NCBI GenBank assembly: GCA_017508315.1
Contig: JAFVZE010000147.1
Coordinates: 1 to 22,135, forward strand
Direction: 5' to 3'
Source: Kiritimatiellia bacterium
GTDB taxonomy: Bacteria > Verrucomicrobiota > Kiritimatiellia > RFP12 > UBA1067
DNA: 22,135 nucleotides
This document shows positions 13,466-22,064 of the stretch, piece by piece (the stretch's first letter is position 1; each line of letters begins with the position of its first letter). Position numbers and translations under genes: made by a program. The notes below the pieces were generated by a model that saw nothing but the letters and a program-made list of their open reading frames with translations, was not told the DNA's origin and did no database searches.

Positions 13466-14971
13466 ATGACGGCGATGAATTTCCTCAAGCCGCTCTCGGC
13501 TCTGCTTGCCCGGAAAACCTCGCTTTTCGTCTCGCTCACGGCGGTTGTCGCGTTTTTTGCGCCGGAACTGTTCGCGTGGGTGCGCGGCTGCGCGCAGATT
13601 GCGGTGCTCGGCGCGATAATGCTCGCCATGGGCATGACTCTCTCCGGGGCCGATTTCCGGATTCTCGCCTCGCGTCCGCTCGATATGGCGCTCGGGGCGG
13701 CGGCGCAGTACACGCTTATGCCGGCGATAGCGTGGCTGCTGGCGGAAAGCGTCGATCTGCCGCGCGAGATCGCCGCCGGGCTTATTCTCGTCGGATGCTG
13801 CCCGGGCGGGGTCAGTTCCAACATAATGAGTTTCCTCTGCAAGGGAGATGTCGCTTTTTCCGTGGGCATGACCACGCTCACCACCTTGCTTGCGCCGGTG
13901 ATGACGCCGCTTCTGATGCTGCATCTCGCCGGCGAGCAGGTCGATGTGGACGCCGCCGGGATGATCAGATCGACATTGCTCGTCACGGTGATTCCGGTGG
14001 CGCTCGGATTTGCGCTCAACACCGTCTTCGGAAGGCGGGCGAAATTCGCGGAATTCAAGCTGATCCTGCCCGGCGTCGCGGTGGTGGCGCTCGCCTGCAT
14101 AGTCGGCGGGGTCGTTTCCGCGGCCGGAGACGGGATACTCAGATCGGGTGCGGCGGTCTTCGCGGCGGTGCTGCTGCATAATGCGTTCGGCTACATCTTC
14201 GGCTACGCGGTCGCGTTTTCCGCGCGTTTCCCGGAGTCGAAGCGCCGCACGCTGTCGATCGAGGTGGGGATGCAGAACGCGGGACTCGCCACGGTGCTCG
14301 CCGCGCGGCATTTTCCGGCCATGCCCGACACCCAGCTCGTTTCCGCGCTTTCCTGCATCTGGCATTCCGTTTCGGGGGCGCTGCTCGCCGGGGTGTTCAA
14401 CCGCATGGATTCTCTGCTGGCGGCGAAAGATCCCTATGCCGCGGCGGCGCGTACGCTCAATCGCGGCGGAGTGGCGGTCATTCCGACCGACACCGTCTAC
14501 GGCATCGCCGCGCGGCCGGACCGCCCGGCGGCGGTATCGCGGCTTTACTCCATCAAGGGGCGCGATGCCGGCAAGCCCATCGCGCTTCTGGCCAGCGATG
14601 TCGCGGCGGTGGAGAAATTCGGCTTCAAACTTGAAGGCAGAGCGCGGGAGCTTGCGGAAAAACACTGGCCGGGGGCGCTCACGCTCGTTGTCGGCGGGGA
14701 GGGGTTCCGGGTGCCGGACCATGAGAAGACGCGGCGTCTCATCGCCGAGTGCGGCGGAGTCTTGAGAGTGACGAGCGCCAATCTCTCCGGCCGTCAGCCG
14801 GCGGCGGATGCGAAACGGGCGTTCGCGGAAGTGGGGCTCACGGCGGACTGCACGATCGACGACGGCGTTTCTCCCGGCGGGGTCCCTTCGACCGTCGTGC
14901 GCGTCCTTGCCGACGGTTCGCTTGAAGTCCTGCGCCGCGGCGCCGTCGATATCGGCGCTTCCGCATCCTGA
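13466..14971 (+). CDS. Fusion: BASS-family transporter + TsaC/Sua5 domain
   Basis: 501 residues in one uninterrupted frame. Residues 1 to ~312 are a bile-acid:sodium-symporter-family membrane protein with eight to ten hydrophobic helices, GCCPGGVSSNIM (C112-M121) and EVGMQNAGLA (266-275), the family's conserved crossover motifs. Residues 314-501 are a full-size TsaC/Sua5 domain (threonylcarbamoyl-AMP synthase for tRNA t6A37): IPTDTVYG (339-346), KGRDAGKPIALL and SANLSG (437-442). The domain begins at Met 314 (ATG 14405). The two activities have no known link. A lost stop codon, a true fusion, or separate synthesis from the internal ATG are all possible. Its start follows the LysM gene stop by two bases. 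Confidence 0.85.
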   Translation: MTAMNFLKPLSALLARKTSLFVSLTAVVAFFAPELFAWVRGCAQIAVLGAIMLAMGMTLSGADFRILASRPLDMALGAAAQYTLMPAIAWLLAESVDLPREIAAGLILVGCCPGGVSSNIMSFLCKGDVAFSVGMTTLTTLLAPVMTPLLMLHLAGEQVDVDAAGMIRSTLLVTVIPVALGFALNTVFGRRAKFAEFKLILPGVAVVALACIVGGVVSAAGDGILRSGAAVFAAVLLHNAFGYIFGYAVAFSARFPESKRRTLSIEVGMQNAGLATVLAARHFPAMPDTQLVSALSCIWHSVSGALLAGVFNRMDSLLAAKDPYAAAARTLNRGGVAVIPTDTVYGIAARPDRPAAVSRLYSIKGRDAGKPIALLASDVAAVEKFGFKLEGRARELAEKHWPGALTLVVGGEGFRVPDHEKTRRLIAECGGVLRVTSANLSGRQPAADAKRAFAEVGLTADCTIDDGVSPGGVPSTVVRVLADGSLEVLRRGAVDIGASAS

Positions 14972-15008
14972 ACCGGCGACGGCTCCGCGCCACGGGTTTT
15001 CCGATATA

Positions 15009-15017
15009 TGGTAAAAT
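15009..15017 (+). promoter_or_regulatory. Extended -10 promoter of xseB operon
   Basis: TGGTAAAAT, the same element as before tgt, lies in the only sizeable gap (77 bases) between the transporter fusion and xseB. A transcript would start near 15024 and include GAGAAGG (15031-15037), the likely xseB ribosome-binding site. Confidence 0.45.
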
Positions 15018-15048
15018 ATCCGTAAACGATGAGAAGGGTTGCCGTAAA

Positions 15049-15249
15049 GTGAAGTTCGAAGACAATCTCAGGAAGCTTGAATCCATAGTCGAGGCGATGG
15101 AATCGGGACAGATGAACCTCGATGCGATGATCAAGTCGTTCGAGGACGGGCGCAGGCTCGTCGCGGAGTGCCGCAAGGATCTCGAGTCCGTGCGGCGGCG
15201 TATTGAAAAAGTGACCAAGGGCGGCGAAATCGCCGAAATGGAGATATGA
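15049..15249 (+). CDS. xseB: Exodeoxyribonuclease VII small subunit
   Basis: 66 residues from GTG 15049. The pattern MKFEDNLRKLESIVEAMESGQMNLD, then MIKSFEDGRRLVAECRKDL, is diagnostic for XseB, a two-helix coiled-coil subunit that binds XseA to form the single-strand-specific exonuclease VII. Length is typical. Its stop overlaps the next ATG as ATGA. The xseA partner is not in the window; instead the gene leads a run with a GHKL ATPase and recD2. Confidence 0.92.
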   Translation: MKFEDNLRKLESIVEAMESGQMNLDAMIKSFEDGRRLVAECRKDLESVRRRIEKVTKGGEIAEMEI

Positions 15250-16286
15250 GCAAACAGATATACGTTCAGGCGCAGGCCGACCACATCGAGTCGCTTTTCA
15301 AGGCGGCTCCGCTTTCGGCCGTCGAGGAGCTTGTGTGGAACGCGCTCGACGCCGACGCGCGGGAAGTGAAAGTGGATCTCATAACCAATCCGCTCGGAGC
15401 GGTGGACGCCGTCCGGGTTGCCGACGACGGCACCGGCATAAACGTCCTTCGGGCCGATTCCACCTTCGGTTCGCTCGGCGGCAGCTGGAAGCGCGAAGGC
15501 AAGGGAACGGAGCTCTCCCGCCGCCGGCTTCACGGCCGCCACGGCCGCGGGCGCTTCAAGGCGTTCGCCCTCGGAGGCATCGTCGAATGGCGCACCACGA
15601 TGCGCGTCGGCGGCGAACTCATGTCCTACCGCATCCGCGGTGAAGAGGACAGGCCCGGCGTGTTCGAGCTTGATGCCGCGGCGCGCGGGACATCGACCGG
15701 CACCGAGGTGTACATAACCAACGTCAAAGCCAACTGCGATTCGCTGCTTGATGCGACCGAGACGGTGCAGAACCTTTCGGCGAAGTTCGCGCTCTACCTC
15801 AAGAGCTATCCCGATGTGCGCATCTATTTCAACGGCATTCCCGTAACACCCGTCATCGTGCAGAAGCGCACGAGCGACTACCGCATCGTCACTCCCGGCG
15901 GCGCCGAGGCGAAACTTGAGATCATCGAATGGAAGCGCAAGTTCACCGGCAGCGGAAAACTGGTTTTCGCCGGTCCCGACGGCTTTCAGCTGCACGAGCA
16001 GCCCTCCGGAGTGAGATCCGGCACGGGCGCCTCCTTCACCGCGTATCTCGTTTCGCCGCGCTTCCCCGCGCTTCATGCCGAGAATGCGCTGATGATGGAC
16101 GAACTCAACCCGGAGGTCCGCGGCTATCTCGACGAGACGAAGAAGGCCGTCCGCCGGCACTTCGCCTCGCTCGGCGAGGAGAAAAGCGCCTTCGAGCTCG
16201 AATGGGAGGAGCGTCTTTCGGAAATGTCCAGAGAAGAGCGCAAGACGCTCGCGGCCATCATCAAACGTCTTGCGCGGGCGAAATAG
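15246..16286 (+). CDS. GHKL-type ATPase of unknown role
   Basis: 346 residues. The N-terminal Bergerat fold shows AVEELVWNALDADA (N box; E28, N32, D35), VADDGTGI (G1; D60-G64) and HGRHGRGRFKAFALG (G2/lid; residues 96-110), so nucleotide binding looks intact. A beta-rich region and a C-terminal helical tail follow (YLDETKKAVRRHFASL, then EWEERLSEMSREERK). It is too short for MutL, GyrB or HtpG and has no kinase or receiver domain. Proteins of this MORC/Hsp90-like kind appear in DNA-repair and defence contexts. It is ATGA-coupled to xseB and sits 12 bases before recD2, suggesting a link with DNA processing. The specific function is not recognised. Confidence 0.75.
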   Translation: MSKQIYVQAQADHIESLFKAAPLSAVEELVWNALDADAREVKVDLITNPLGAVDAVRVADDGTGINVLRADSTFGSLGGSWKREGKGTELSRRRLHGRHGRGRFKAFALGGIVEWRTTMRVGGELMSYRIRGEEDRPGVFELDAAARGTSTGTEVYITNVKANCDSLLDATETVQNLSAKFALYLKSYPDVRIYFNGIPVTPVIVQKRTSDYRIVTPGGAEAKLEIIEWKRKFTGSGKLVFAGPDGFQLHEQPSGVRSGTGASFTAYLVSPRFPALHAENALMMDELNPEVRGYLDETKKAVRRHFASLGEEKSAFELEWEERLSEMSREERKTLAAIIKRLARAK

Positions 16287-16298
16287 CCCTTTCCGCCG

Positions 16299-18479
16299 AT
16301 GGAGGGCGCGCGCGAGGTCGTTGAAGGCACCGTCAAATCGGTCGTGTTCCACAATGAGGAAAACGGCTACACCGTCCTTCATGTCGAGATTCCGTCCGAA
16401 TTCGAGCTGGCCAGGAATCCGGAGATAACCGTCGTCGGCAAGGCTCAGGCGGTATGGGAGGGCGAGGACGTCAAGGCCGTCGGCGAGTGGGTGGTCGACA
16501 AGGTGCACGGACGGCAGTTCAAGGCCGAGACGCTTACCTGCATCGCGCCGCGTTCGCTCAAGGGGATAGAGCGCTATCTCGCCTCCGGCCTCATCAGAGG
16601 CGTCGGACCCGTGCTCGCCAGGCGCATCGTCGAGACGTTCGGCGAAGATACGATGCACGTTCTTTCGCACCAGTCCGGCCGGCTCAGGGAGGTGCCGAAG
16701 CTCGGCAAGACCAAGATCGAGCAGATCCGCAGAAGCTGGCACGCCAACGAGACGCACCGCGAGAACATGATCTTCGGGCAGACCTACGGCATTTCGATAA
16801 CCAAGATGACGAAAATCGTGCGGCGCTACGGCCCGGACGCCGTCGCCATCGTCAAGGCCGACCCCTACCGGCTCTGCCGCGAGATCTGGGGGATCGGTTT
16901 CGCCACCGCCGACAAGATCGCGCTTTCCGTCGGGATCGACCGCAATTCGCCGCTCCGGGCGCGCGCGGCGATCGGACACACGCTGGAGACCGAGGCGGAG
17001 GAGGCCGGACACTGCTGGTCGTTCGAGAACGAACTTCTGATGCACGCCAACGAGCTTACCGGCATTCCGGTGGAGATTCTCGGCGAAGCGCTGGAGGCGG
17101 AGATCGCGGAGAAAAGGATAATAGCCGAAGCGGCTTCGCCGCGCCGCATCTACCTCAAGACCTATTACTGGAGCGAGCGCAGAACGGCGGAGCGGGTGCT
17201 TGCGATACTCGCCGCGCCGCGTTCGTTCGACGACTTCGATCCCGAGCGGGCGATCAGGCGGTGGGAGCGCGAGACCGGATTCACTCTGGCGGTGAAACAG
17301 GCCGAGGCTCTGAAGTCTTCGTTCGAAAACAAATTTTCGGTGATCACCGGCGGACCGGGCGTGGGCAAGACCACCATCATCAAGGCGCTTGTCGACATCT
17401 ACCGCGGGAAGGGGCTTGAGGTCGTCCTTTCCGCGCCGACCGGCAGGGCGGCGAAACGGATGTCGGAATCGGTCGGGAGCGACGCCCGGACGATCCACCG
17501 GCTGCTCAAATGGAATCCGGTCACCAACCGTTTCACCTTCAGCGCCGACAATCCGCTCGAAGGCGACATTTTCATTTTCGACGAAACCTCGATGATCGAC
17601 GTGAAGCTCGCCGCGGAACTGCTCGCGGCGATCCCGGACGGGGCGGCGGTCGTCTGGGTGGGAGACACCGACCAGCTGCCGAGCGTCGGCGCGGGAAGCG
17701 TCCTCGGGGATCTCATCAGGTCGGGAGCCGTCGCCGCCACGAAGCTCGACATCATCTTCCGGCAGGACGTGTCGGGGCTTATCGTGCGCAACGCCCACCA
17801 CGTCAACGCCGGCGAGGAACTCGAGACGCGCCGGGGAGAGAGCGATTTCTATTTCGTCCGCTGCGAAGACCCGCAGACGTGCGTGAAACGCGCGATCGAA
17901 TTCATGTCCGAGCGCATTCCGCGCAAATTCGGCATGAATCCGCTCGAAGACGTGCAGATCCTCACGCCGATGCGCAGGAACGTGCTCGGCACCGACAATC
18001 TCAACATCGAGGTGCAGAAGGCGCTCAACCCCTGCGGCGATTCGCTCGTCCGCGGCGGCACGCTCTTCCGTGTCGGCGACCGGGTGATGCAGCTCCGCAA
18101 CAACTACGACAAGGACGTGTACAACGGCGATGTCGGATTCGTCAAGGCGGTCGACTCCGCCGAGCGTTCGCTGGTGGTCAGCTTCGACGGCCGCCCGGTC
18201 AGGTATGACGGCGGCGATCTCGACGAACTGGTGCTCGCCTACGCGACGACCATCCACAAGTCGCAGGGCAGCGAGTATCCGGCGGTGGTGATCATCGTCC
18301 ACACGCAGCATTACATGATGCTTCAGCGCAATCTGCTCTACACCGCGATCACCCGCGGCAGAAAACTCGTGCTGCTCATCGGCGTGCCGTACGCCGTCAA
18401 CCGGGCGATCGAAACCGACACGGTGCGCGAGCGCCGCACGTCGCTCGCCGAACGGCTGGCCGCGGGACAACAGATGTAA
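16299..18479 (+). CDS. recD2: RecD2-type ATP-dependent DNA helicase
   Basis: 726 residues, normal for RecD2. The N-terminal OB-like region (EGTVKSVVFHNEENGYTVLHV) and helix-hairpin-helix repeats (about residues 85-220) precede a superfamily 1B motor: GGPGVGKTTI (Walker A, 351-360), APTGRAAKRM (motif Ia), FDETSMID (Walker B, 427-434), GDTDQLPSVGAGSVLGDL (motif III), and a C-terminal TIHKSQGSEYPAVVI and NLLYTAITRGRK (motifs V and VI). RecD2 is a 5'-3' helicase outside RecBCD that acts in DNA repair and replication stress. ATG 16299 follows the GHKL ATPase by 12 bases with only a weak ribosome-binding site, so coupling to the upstream gene is likely. Confidence 0.95.
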   Translation: MEGAREVVEGTVKSVVFHNEENGYTVLHVEIPSEFELARNPEITVVGKAQAVWEGEDVKAVGEWVVDKVHGRQFKAETLTCIAPRSLKGIERYLASGLIRGVGPVLARRIVETFGEDTMHVLSHQSGRLREVPKLGKTKIEQIRRSWHANETHRENMIFGQTYGISITKMTKIVRRYGPDAVAIVKADPYRLCREIWGIGFATADKIALSVGIDRNSPLRARAAIGHTLETEAEEAGHCWSFENELLMHANELTGIPVEILGEALEAEIAEKRIIAEAASPRRIYLKTYYWSERRTAERVLAILAAPRSFDDFDPERAIRRWERETGFTLAVKQAEALKSSFENKFSVITGGPGVGKTTIIKALVDIYRGKGLEVVLSAPTGRAAKRMSESVGSDARTIHRLLKWNPVTNRFTFSADNPLEGDIFIFDETSMIDVKLAAELLAAIPDGAAVVWVGDTDQLPSVGAGSVLGDLIRSGAVAATKLDIIFRQDVSGLIVRNAHHVNAGEELETRRGESDFYFVRCEDPQTCVKRAIEFMSERIPRKFGMNPLEDVQILTPMRRNVLGTDNLNIEVQKALNPCGDSLVRGGTLFRVGDRVMQLRNNYDKDVYNGDVGFVKAVDSAERSLVVSFDGRPVRYDGGDLDELVLAYATTIHKSQGSEYPAVVIIVHTQHYMMLQRNLLYTAITRGRKLVLLIGVPYAVNRAIETDTVRERRTSLAERLAAGQQM

Positions 18480-18504
18480 ATCAAACTGAGGATAAGGAGG
18501 AAAA

Positions 18505-19626
18505 ATGAAAAAGATACTGTGCACCTGTCTGACGGCGGCGGCCGCTTTCGCGTTTCTTTCGGCGGCGGCGGCGAATCTTCCGGGAAAACTCTCCGAAGAC
18601 GGCAGGACCTTCTGGATCGACGGCGGAGATCTGCCGCTTGAAGGCCGCGGGTTCGCCGATGCGGAAAAGCTTTACCAGCGCATACCCGACAGGCTCAAGG
18701 CCGTCACCAACGTCAATCGGGGCGTATGGATCCAGGGGCAGTGTTCGGCGGGAATGCTTTTCCGTTTCAACGTCAGGAAATCGAATCTGCTCAAGGTGCG
18801 CTGGAGCGTGCATTACGAGAAACTCGCCGGCGGCAACATGGGGCCGATCGTCAAAAGCGGAGCTGACGTGTACGGTTGGGATTCCGGCAGGCGCGAATGG
18901 AGTTTTCTCAACAGCGCCCGTCCCGCGCGGAAAGAAGGGAATGTGCAGGAACTCTGGGTCCCGGCTTCCGGCGACGTTATGATCTATCTGCCGTGCTACA
19001 ACGTCACCGAGAAATTCGAGGTCGGGGTGTCGCCGTCGGCGGAGATAACACCGGTGAAACATCGCGTCCGCGGCATAGAAAAACCGATCGTCTTCTACGG
19101 CACTTCGATAACCCAGGGAGGATGCGTCTCCCGTCCCGGTCTCGCCTATCCGGCCTTCGTTTCCCGCCGTTTCGACGCGCCGCACGTCAATCTCGGTTTC
19201 TCCGGCAACGGGCGCATGGAGATCGAGATGGCGGATATGCTTCTTGAGATCGACGCGAGCGCCTATGTGCTCGACTGCCTGTGGAACATGAATTACGGAC
19301 AGGTGGAGGAACGTTTCGAGCCGTTCCTGCGCAAGCTCAAAGCCGCCAAGCCCGATGTTCCCCTGCTCACGCTCGAGATGTGCGCAGTGGGCAACAAGCC
19401 CAACAAGGCGAGCCGTTTCATCCGCGGAGTCGTCGGGAAGCTGAAGAAGGAGGATCCGGCGAAGTGGGCGAATCTGCGCCACATCCAGGCCGAACGTCTT
19501 TTCTTCGACGACAGCGAAGGCACGGTCGACCGGTGCCATCCCAACGATTGGGGGATGATGAAGATGTCCATCGAGATGATAAAGGAAATCGAGGCGTTCA
19601 TCGAAGAGGGGGCGTTCAAGCGGTGA
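18505..19626 (+). CDS. Secreted SGNH/GDSL hydrolase (GxDLY type)
   Basis: 373 residues; AAGGAGG sits just before ATG 18505. The signal peptide is about residues 1-23 (CLTAAAAFAFLSAAAA). An N-terminal beta domain of the GxDLY kind (GADVYGWDSG...) is followed by the SGNH domain: FYGTSITQGGCVSRPG with nucleophile S201, GFSGNGRMEIEMAD (block II Gly/Asn), WNMNYG (block III Asn), and DRCHPNDWGM with D342 and H345. All catalytic elements are present. Family members are exported esterases, often acting on acylated polysaccharides; the substrate is unknown. It lies between two DNA-repair genes but is spaced for co-transcription. Confidence 0.88.
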   Translation: MKKILCTCLTAAAAFAFLSAAAANLPGKLSEDGRTFWIDGGDLPLEGRGFADAEKLYQRIPDRLKAVTNVNRGVWIQGQCSAGMLFRFNVRKSNLLKVRWSVHYEKLAGGNMGPIVKSGADVYGWDSGRREWSFLNSARPARKEGNVQELWVPASGDVMIYLPCYNVTEKFEVGVSPSAEITPVKHRVRGIEKPIVFYGTSITQGGCVSRPGLAYPAFVSRRFDAPHVNLGFSGNGRMEIEMADMLLEIDASAYVLDCLWNMNYGQVEERFEPFLRKLKAAKPDVPLLTLEMCAVGNKPNKASRFIRGVVGKLKKEDPAKWANLRHIQAERLFFDDSEGTVDRCHPNDWGMMKMSIEMIKEIEAFIEEGAFKR

Positions 19627-19638
19627 AGGAGAGCAACG

Positions 19639-20826
19639 ATGTCTGAATATGTGCTGGCGTTTTTTTGCGCGGCTCTGATAGCCGTCGTTCTGTGGCTGTG
19701 CAGGATGCTCGTCGCCGTGAAAACGGAACTCGGGGCGGAAGTCGGCCGCAGGCGGGATCAGGACGCGCTCAACGAGGCGCGCGAACGCGCCATCGCCCTG
19801 CAGCGCGAAACGCTCAGAAACGAGTTCGGCGAACTGGCCGCGCGGCTTCTCGGGGACAAGCAGAAGGCTCTGTCCGACGCGAACGAGCATTCCGTGGGAC
19901 AGCTGTTCCGCGGTCTGCAGGAAAAACTCGCCAGATACGAGAACGAGGTGGGGAAGGCGGCCGGCGAGAACGCGCGGCTGGGCGAACACATGAAGGCGCA
20001 GCTCGCCGAACTCCAGAAGTTCGCCGACCGGGCGCAGGCGTTCACCGCCGCGCTCACCGGCGGCAGTAAAATCCAGGGGAATCAGGGCGAGGAGATACTG
20101 GCGAACATTCTCGAGCGGAGCGGCTTTCAGCGCGGCCGCGAATACGAACTGCAGATCGGCGGGCGGGATGAGGGACGGCCGGATCTGAGCGTCTTCGACG
20201 CGATCAACAGGCATATCATACTGGTCGACTCGAAGATGAACATCAAAGATTACATCGAAGCGAGCAGTCTGCCCGACGACGCGCTCAACCGGCCCGCCAG
20301 AGAAAGGGCGCTCAAGGCCCACGCCGCCAGCGTGAGAAGGCAGATCGACAATCTCGCATCGAAGAAGTACGCCGAGACGCTCGAGCCGATGCGCGAGGGA
20401 TACACGATTCTGCCGCTGGTGGCGATGTTCTGCCCGTTCAACGCCGTTCTTGAGGCGGCTCTCGCCCAAGACCCGGCACTCATGCACTATGCCTACGAGC
20501 GCAGGATCGTGCTGGTGACGCCGTTGACGCTGTGGGGTTACCTGTGGCTCGTTTCGTGGGGGTGGAAACAGCGCGAGGTGGAGCGCAGGTTCGACGAGAT
20601 CCAGAAGCTGGGAGGCGATGTGGTTTCGGCGCTGGACGCGCTCCTGGACGACATCGACACCGCCGGCGACAGACTCAGATCGGCGGTCGAGTCGTATGAA
20701 AATCTGCGCCGTCGCGCGGTGGAGGAGAAAGGGCGCATGTCGGTGCGGCGCGTCGCCAGAAAACTCCTTGAATACGGAGTCGCCCCGGCGGGAAAACTCA
20801 AACGGCTCGATGCCGGCAGAAATTGA
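19639..20826 (+). CDS. rmuC: DNA recombination protein RmuC
   Basis: 395 residues; AGGAG nine bases upstream of ATG 19639. N-terminal membrane helix (residues ~4-22), a coiled coil (~40-135), then the RmuC nuclease-like domain: GNQGEEILANILE (147-159), RPDLSVF (180-186) and HIILVDSKM (192-200), giving a PD...DxK arrangement of the PD-(D/E)XK fold. The conserved YAxTLEPxxEG-type segment (KYAETLEPMREGYTILPLVAMFCP) and TPLTLWGYL also fit the family. RmuC limits recombination between inverted repeats in E. coli. Its TGA overlaps the next ATG by one base (TGATG). Confidence 0.93.
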   Translation: MSEYVLAFFCAALIAVVLWLCRMLVAVKTELGAEVGRRRDQDALNEARERAIALQRETLRNEFGELAARLLGDKQKALSDANEHSVGQLFRGLQEKLARYENEVGKAAGENARLGEHMKAQLAELQKFADRAQAFTAALTGGSKIQGNQGEEILANILERSGFQRGREYELQIGGRDEGRPDLSVFDAINRHIILVDSKMNIKDYIEASSLPDDALNRPARERALKAHAASVRRQIDNLASKKYAETLEPMREGYTILPLVAMFCPFNAVLEAALAQDPALMHYAYERRIVLVTPLTLWGYLWLVSWGWKQREVERRFDEIQKLGGDVVSALDALLDDIDTAGDRLRSAVESYENLRRRAVEEKGRMSVRRVARKLLEYGVAPAGKLKRLDAGRN

Positions 20827-21965
20827 TGGCGGAGGGGAACGCATTGTCGCTGGCGGGTTTTCTCAAGGATGCCGGTATCGCTGTCGTCGACCGCAGAAGC
20901 TGGGTCAAGCTTCCGCATCAGGTGGCGGATGCCTTGCGCCGCGCCGTCGGCGAAGGGGTGTGGGCGCCCGGCGAGCGGCTGCCGTCGGCGAGGCAGCTCG
21001 CTTCCGCCTTCGGGGTTTCGTTCCGAGTCGCGGTCGAGGCGCTGCGGATACTCGCCAAAGAGAATCGGATATCGCTGCGGGCGAAATCGCGCGCCGTCGT
21101 CAATGTCGAAGAGTCGGCGCTTAAAAACCACCGGGTGCTGCTCGTTCTGCCGGGCGGGATTCACGAGTACGCCAACATGACCGTCTACGAACGCATGCGC
21201 ATGCGTCTCAACGAAGCCGGATATATGGTGAGCGTGACATCGCTTATGCGGGTGGGATCGCGCAACAACTACGATGTCGCGCAGCTTCGGACCGACCTTC
21301 GGCGGCAATACGAGCTCGTCGTCTGCCCGTACACCGCCCACGGGCAGGTGCTCGACATAATCAGATCTTCGCGGCAGCCGTTCGTCATCATGCCGGGGAA
21401 AGCGGTGGAGGCGAAAAACTTCGTCGGCAATATCAGTCGCGATATAAGATCTCCGGAAAGGGCGTTCGTCGGGCATTGCCGCCGCCGCAAGGTGCGGCGG
21501 GTGACGATCGTCGGCAAGTGGAGCGGAGACGGCGTGTGGATACAGAAGGCTCTTGCCGCCGAAGGGATCGCCGCCGAGATTGTGATCATTCCGGCGAAAG
21601 TCTGCACCTGCCGGGGCGAGAGCATTGAACGTGCGGCGTTCGACGTTTTTTCGCGGCGTCTTACGCATGCCGGGAAAGAGCCGCTGCCGGATGTCTTTTA
21701 TTTCACCGACGACTTCGCATGTTACGGGGCGATGACGGCGATGCTGACGCACGGCGTGCGCGTTCCGGAAGACGTGCGCCTGGCGACCGTCGCCAACCGC
21801 GGCAGCCTGCGGGCGTTCAGGACGACGCTCACGCGTGTCGAATACGATCTGCCGGCGATGGGGGATGCGGCGTCCGATTATATTCTCGGTTTTCTCCGCA
21901 ACGGAGAATTTCCTCCCGATGCCGTGGTAAGGCCGGTTTTCCGTATCGGCGGCTCTTTCCGGTAG
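20826..21965 (+). CDS. GntR-HTH transcriptional regulator with LacI-type sensor domain
   Basis: 379 residues from ATG 20826 (a TTG at 20823 is less likely). The winged helix spans about residues 25-95: KLPHQVADALRRAVGEGVWAPGERLPSARQLASAFGVS is a standard GntR DNA-binding region. From ~100 on the protein looks like a periplasmic-binding-protein/LacI-type sensor (HRVLLVLPGG, YERMRMRLNEAGY, VFYFTDDFACYGAMTAMLTHGVRVPEDVRLATVANRG, DLPAMGDAASDYILGFL), as in AraR-like repressors that bind sugars. It is the last gene of the run, directly after rmuC, and may control the exported gene downstream; that is inference. Confidence 0.85.
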   Translation: MAEGNALSLAGFLKDAGIAVVDRRSWVKLPHQVADALRRAVGEGVWAPGERLPSARQLASAFGVSFRVAVEALRILAKENRISLRAKSRAVVNVEESALKNHRVLLVLPGGIHEYANMTVYERMRMRLNEAGYMVSVTSLMRVGSRNNYDVAQLRTDLRRQYELVVCPYTAHGQVLDIIRSSRQPFVIMPGKAVEAKNFVGNISRDIRSPERAFVGHCRRRKVRRVTIVGKWSGDGVWIQKALAAEGIAAEIVIIPAKVCTCRGESIERAAFDVFSRRLTHAGKEPLPDVFYFTDDFACYGAMTAMLTHGVRVPEDVRLATVANRGSLRAFRTTLTRVEYDLPAMGDAASDYILGFLRNGEFPPDAVVRPVFRIGGSFR

Positions 21966-22003
21966 GGCTTTTATCTGATGCACTGTCTGATATCATACTG
22001 TGC

Positions 22004-22033
22004 TTGAAGGCATGGTATGGCGTTTGGTAAACT
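22004..22033 (+). promoter_or_regulatory. Promoter before the terminal exported-protein gene
   Basis: TTGAAG (22004-22009), an 18-base spacer ending in TGG, and TAAACT (22028-22033). The TTTGGTAAA core repeats the extended -10 pattern seen before tgt. Transcription would start near 22040. Confidence 0.45.
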
Positions 22034-22064
22034 TGCCCGAGAAATTCACAAACAAGGAGATGTT

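Noticed and set aside
13298..14722. 474-codon minus-strand frame
   Set aside because: Shadow of the transporter/TsaC fusion; translation is R/E/H-rich without domains.
14838..18524. 1228-codon open frame on the minus strand
   Set aside because: It lies opposite xseB, the GHKL ATPase and recD2, which have clear motifs. The translation is low-complexity and R/H/D-rich, as expected for the antisense of GC-rich codons.
18481..20844. 787-codon open frame on the minus strand
   Set aside because: Antisense shadow of the SGNH hydrolase and rmuC, with no recognisable domain.
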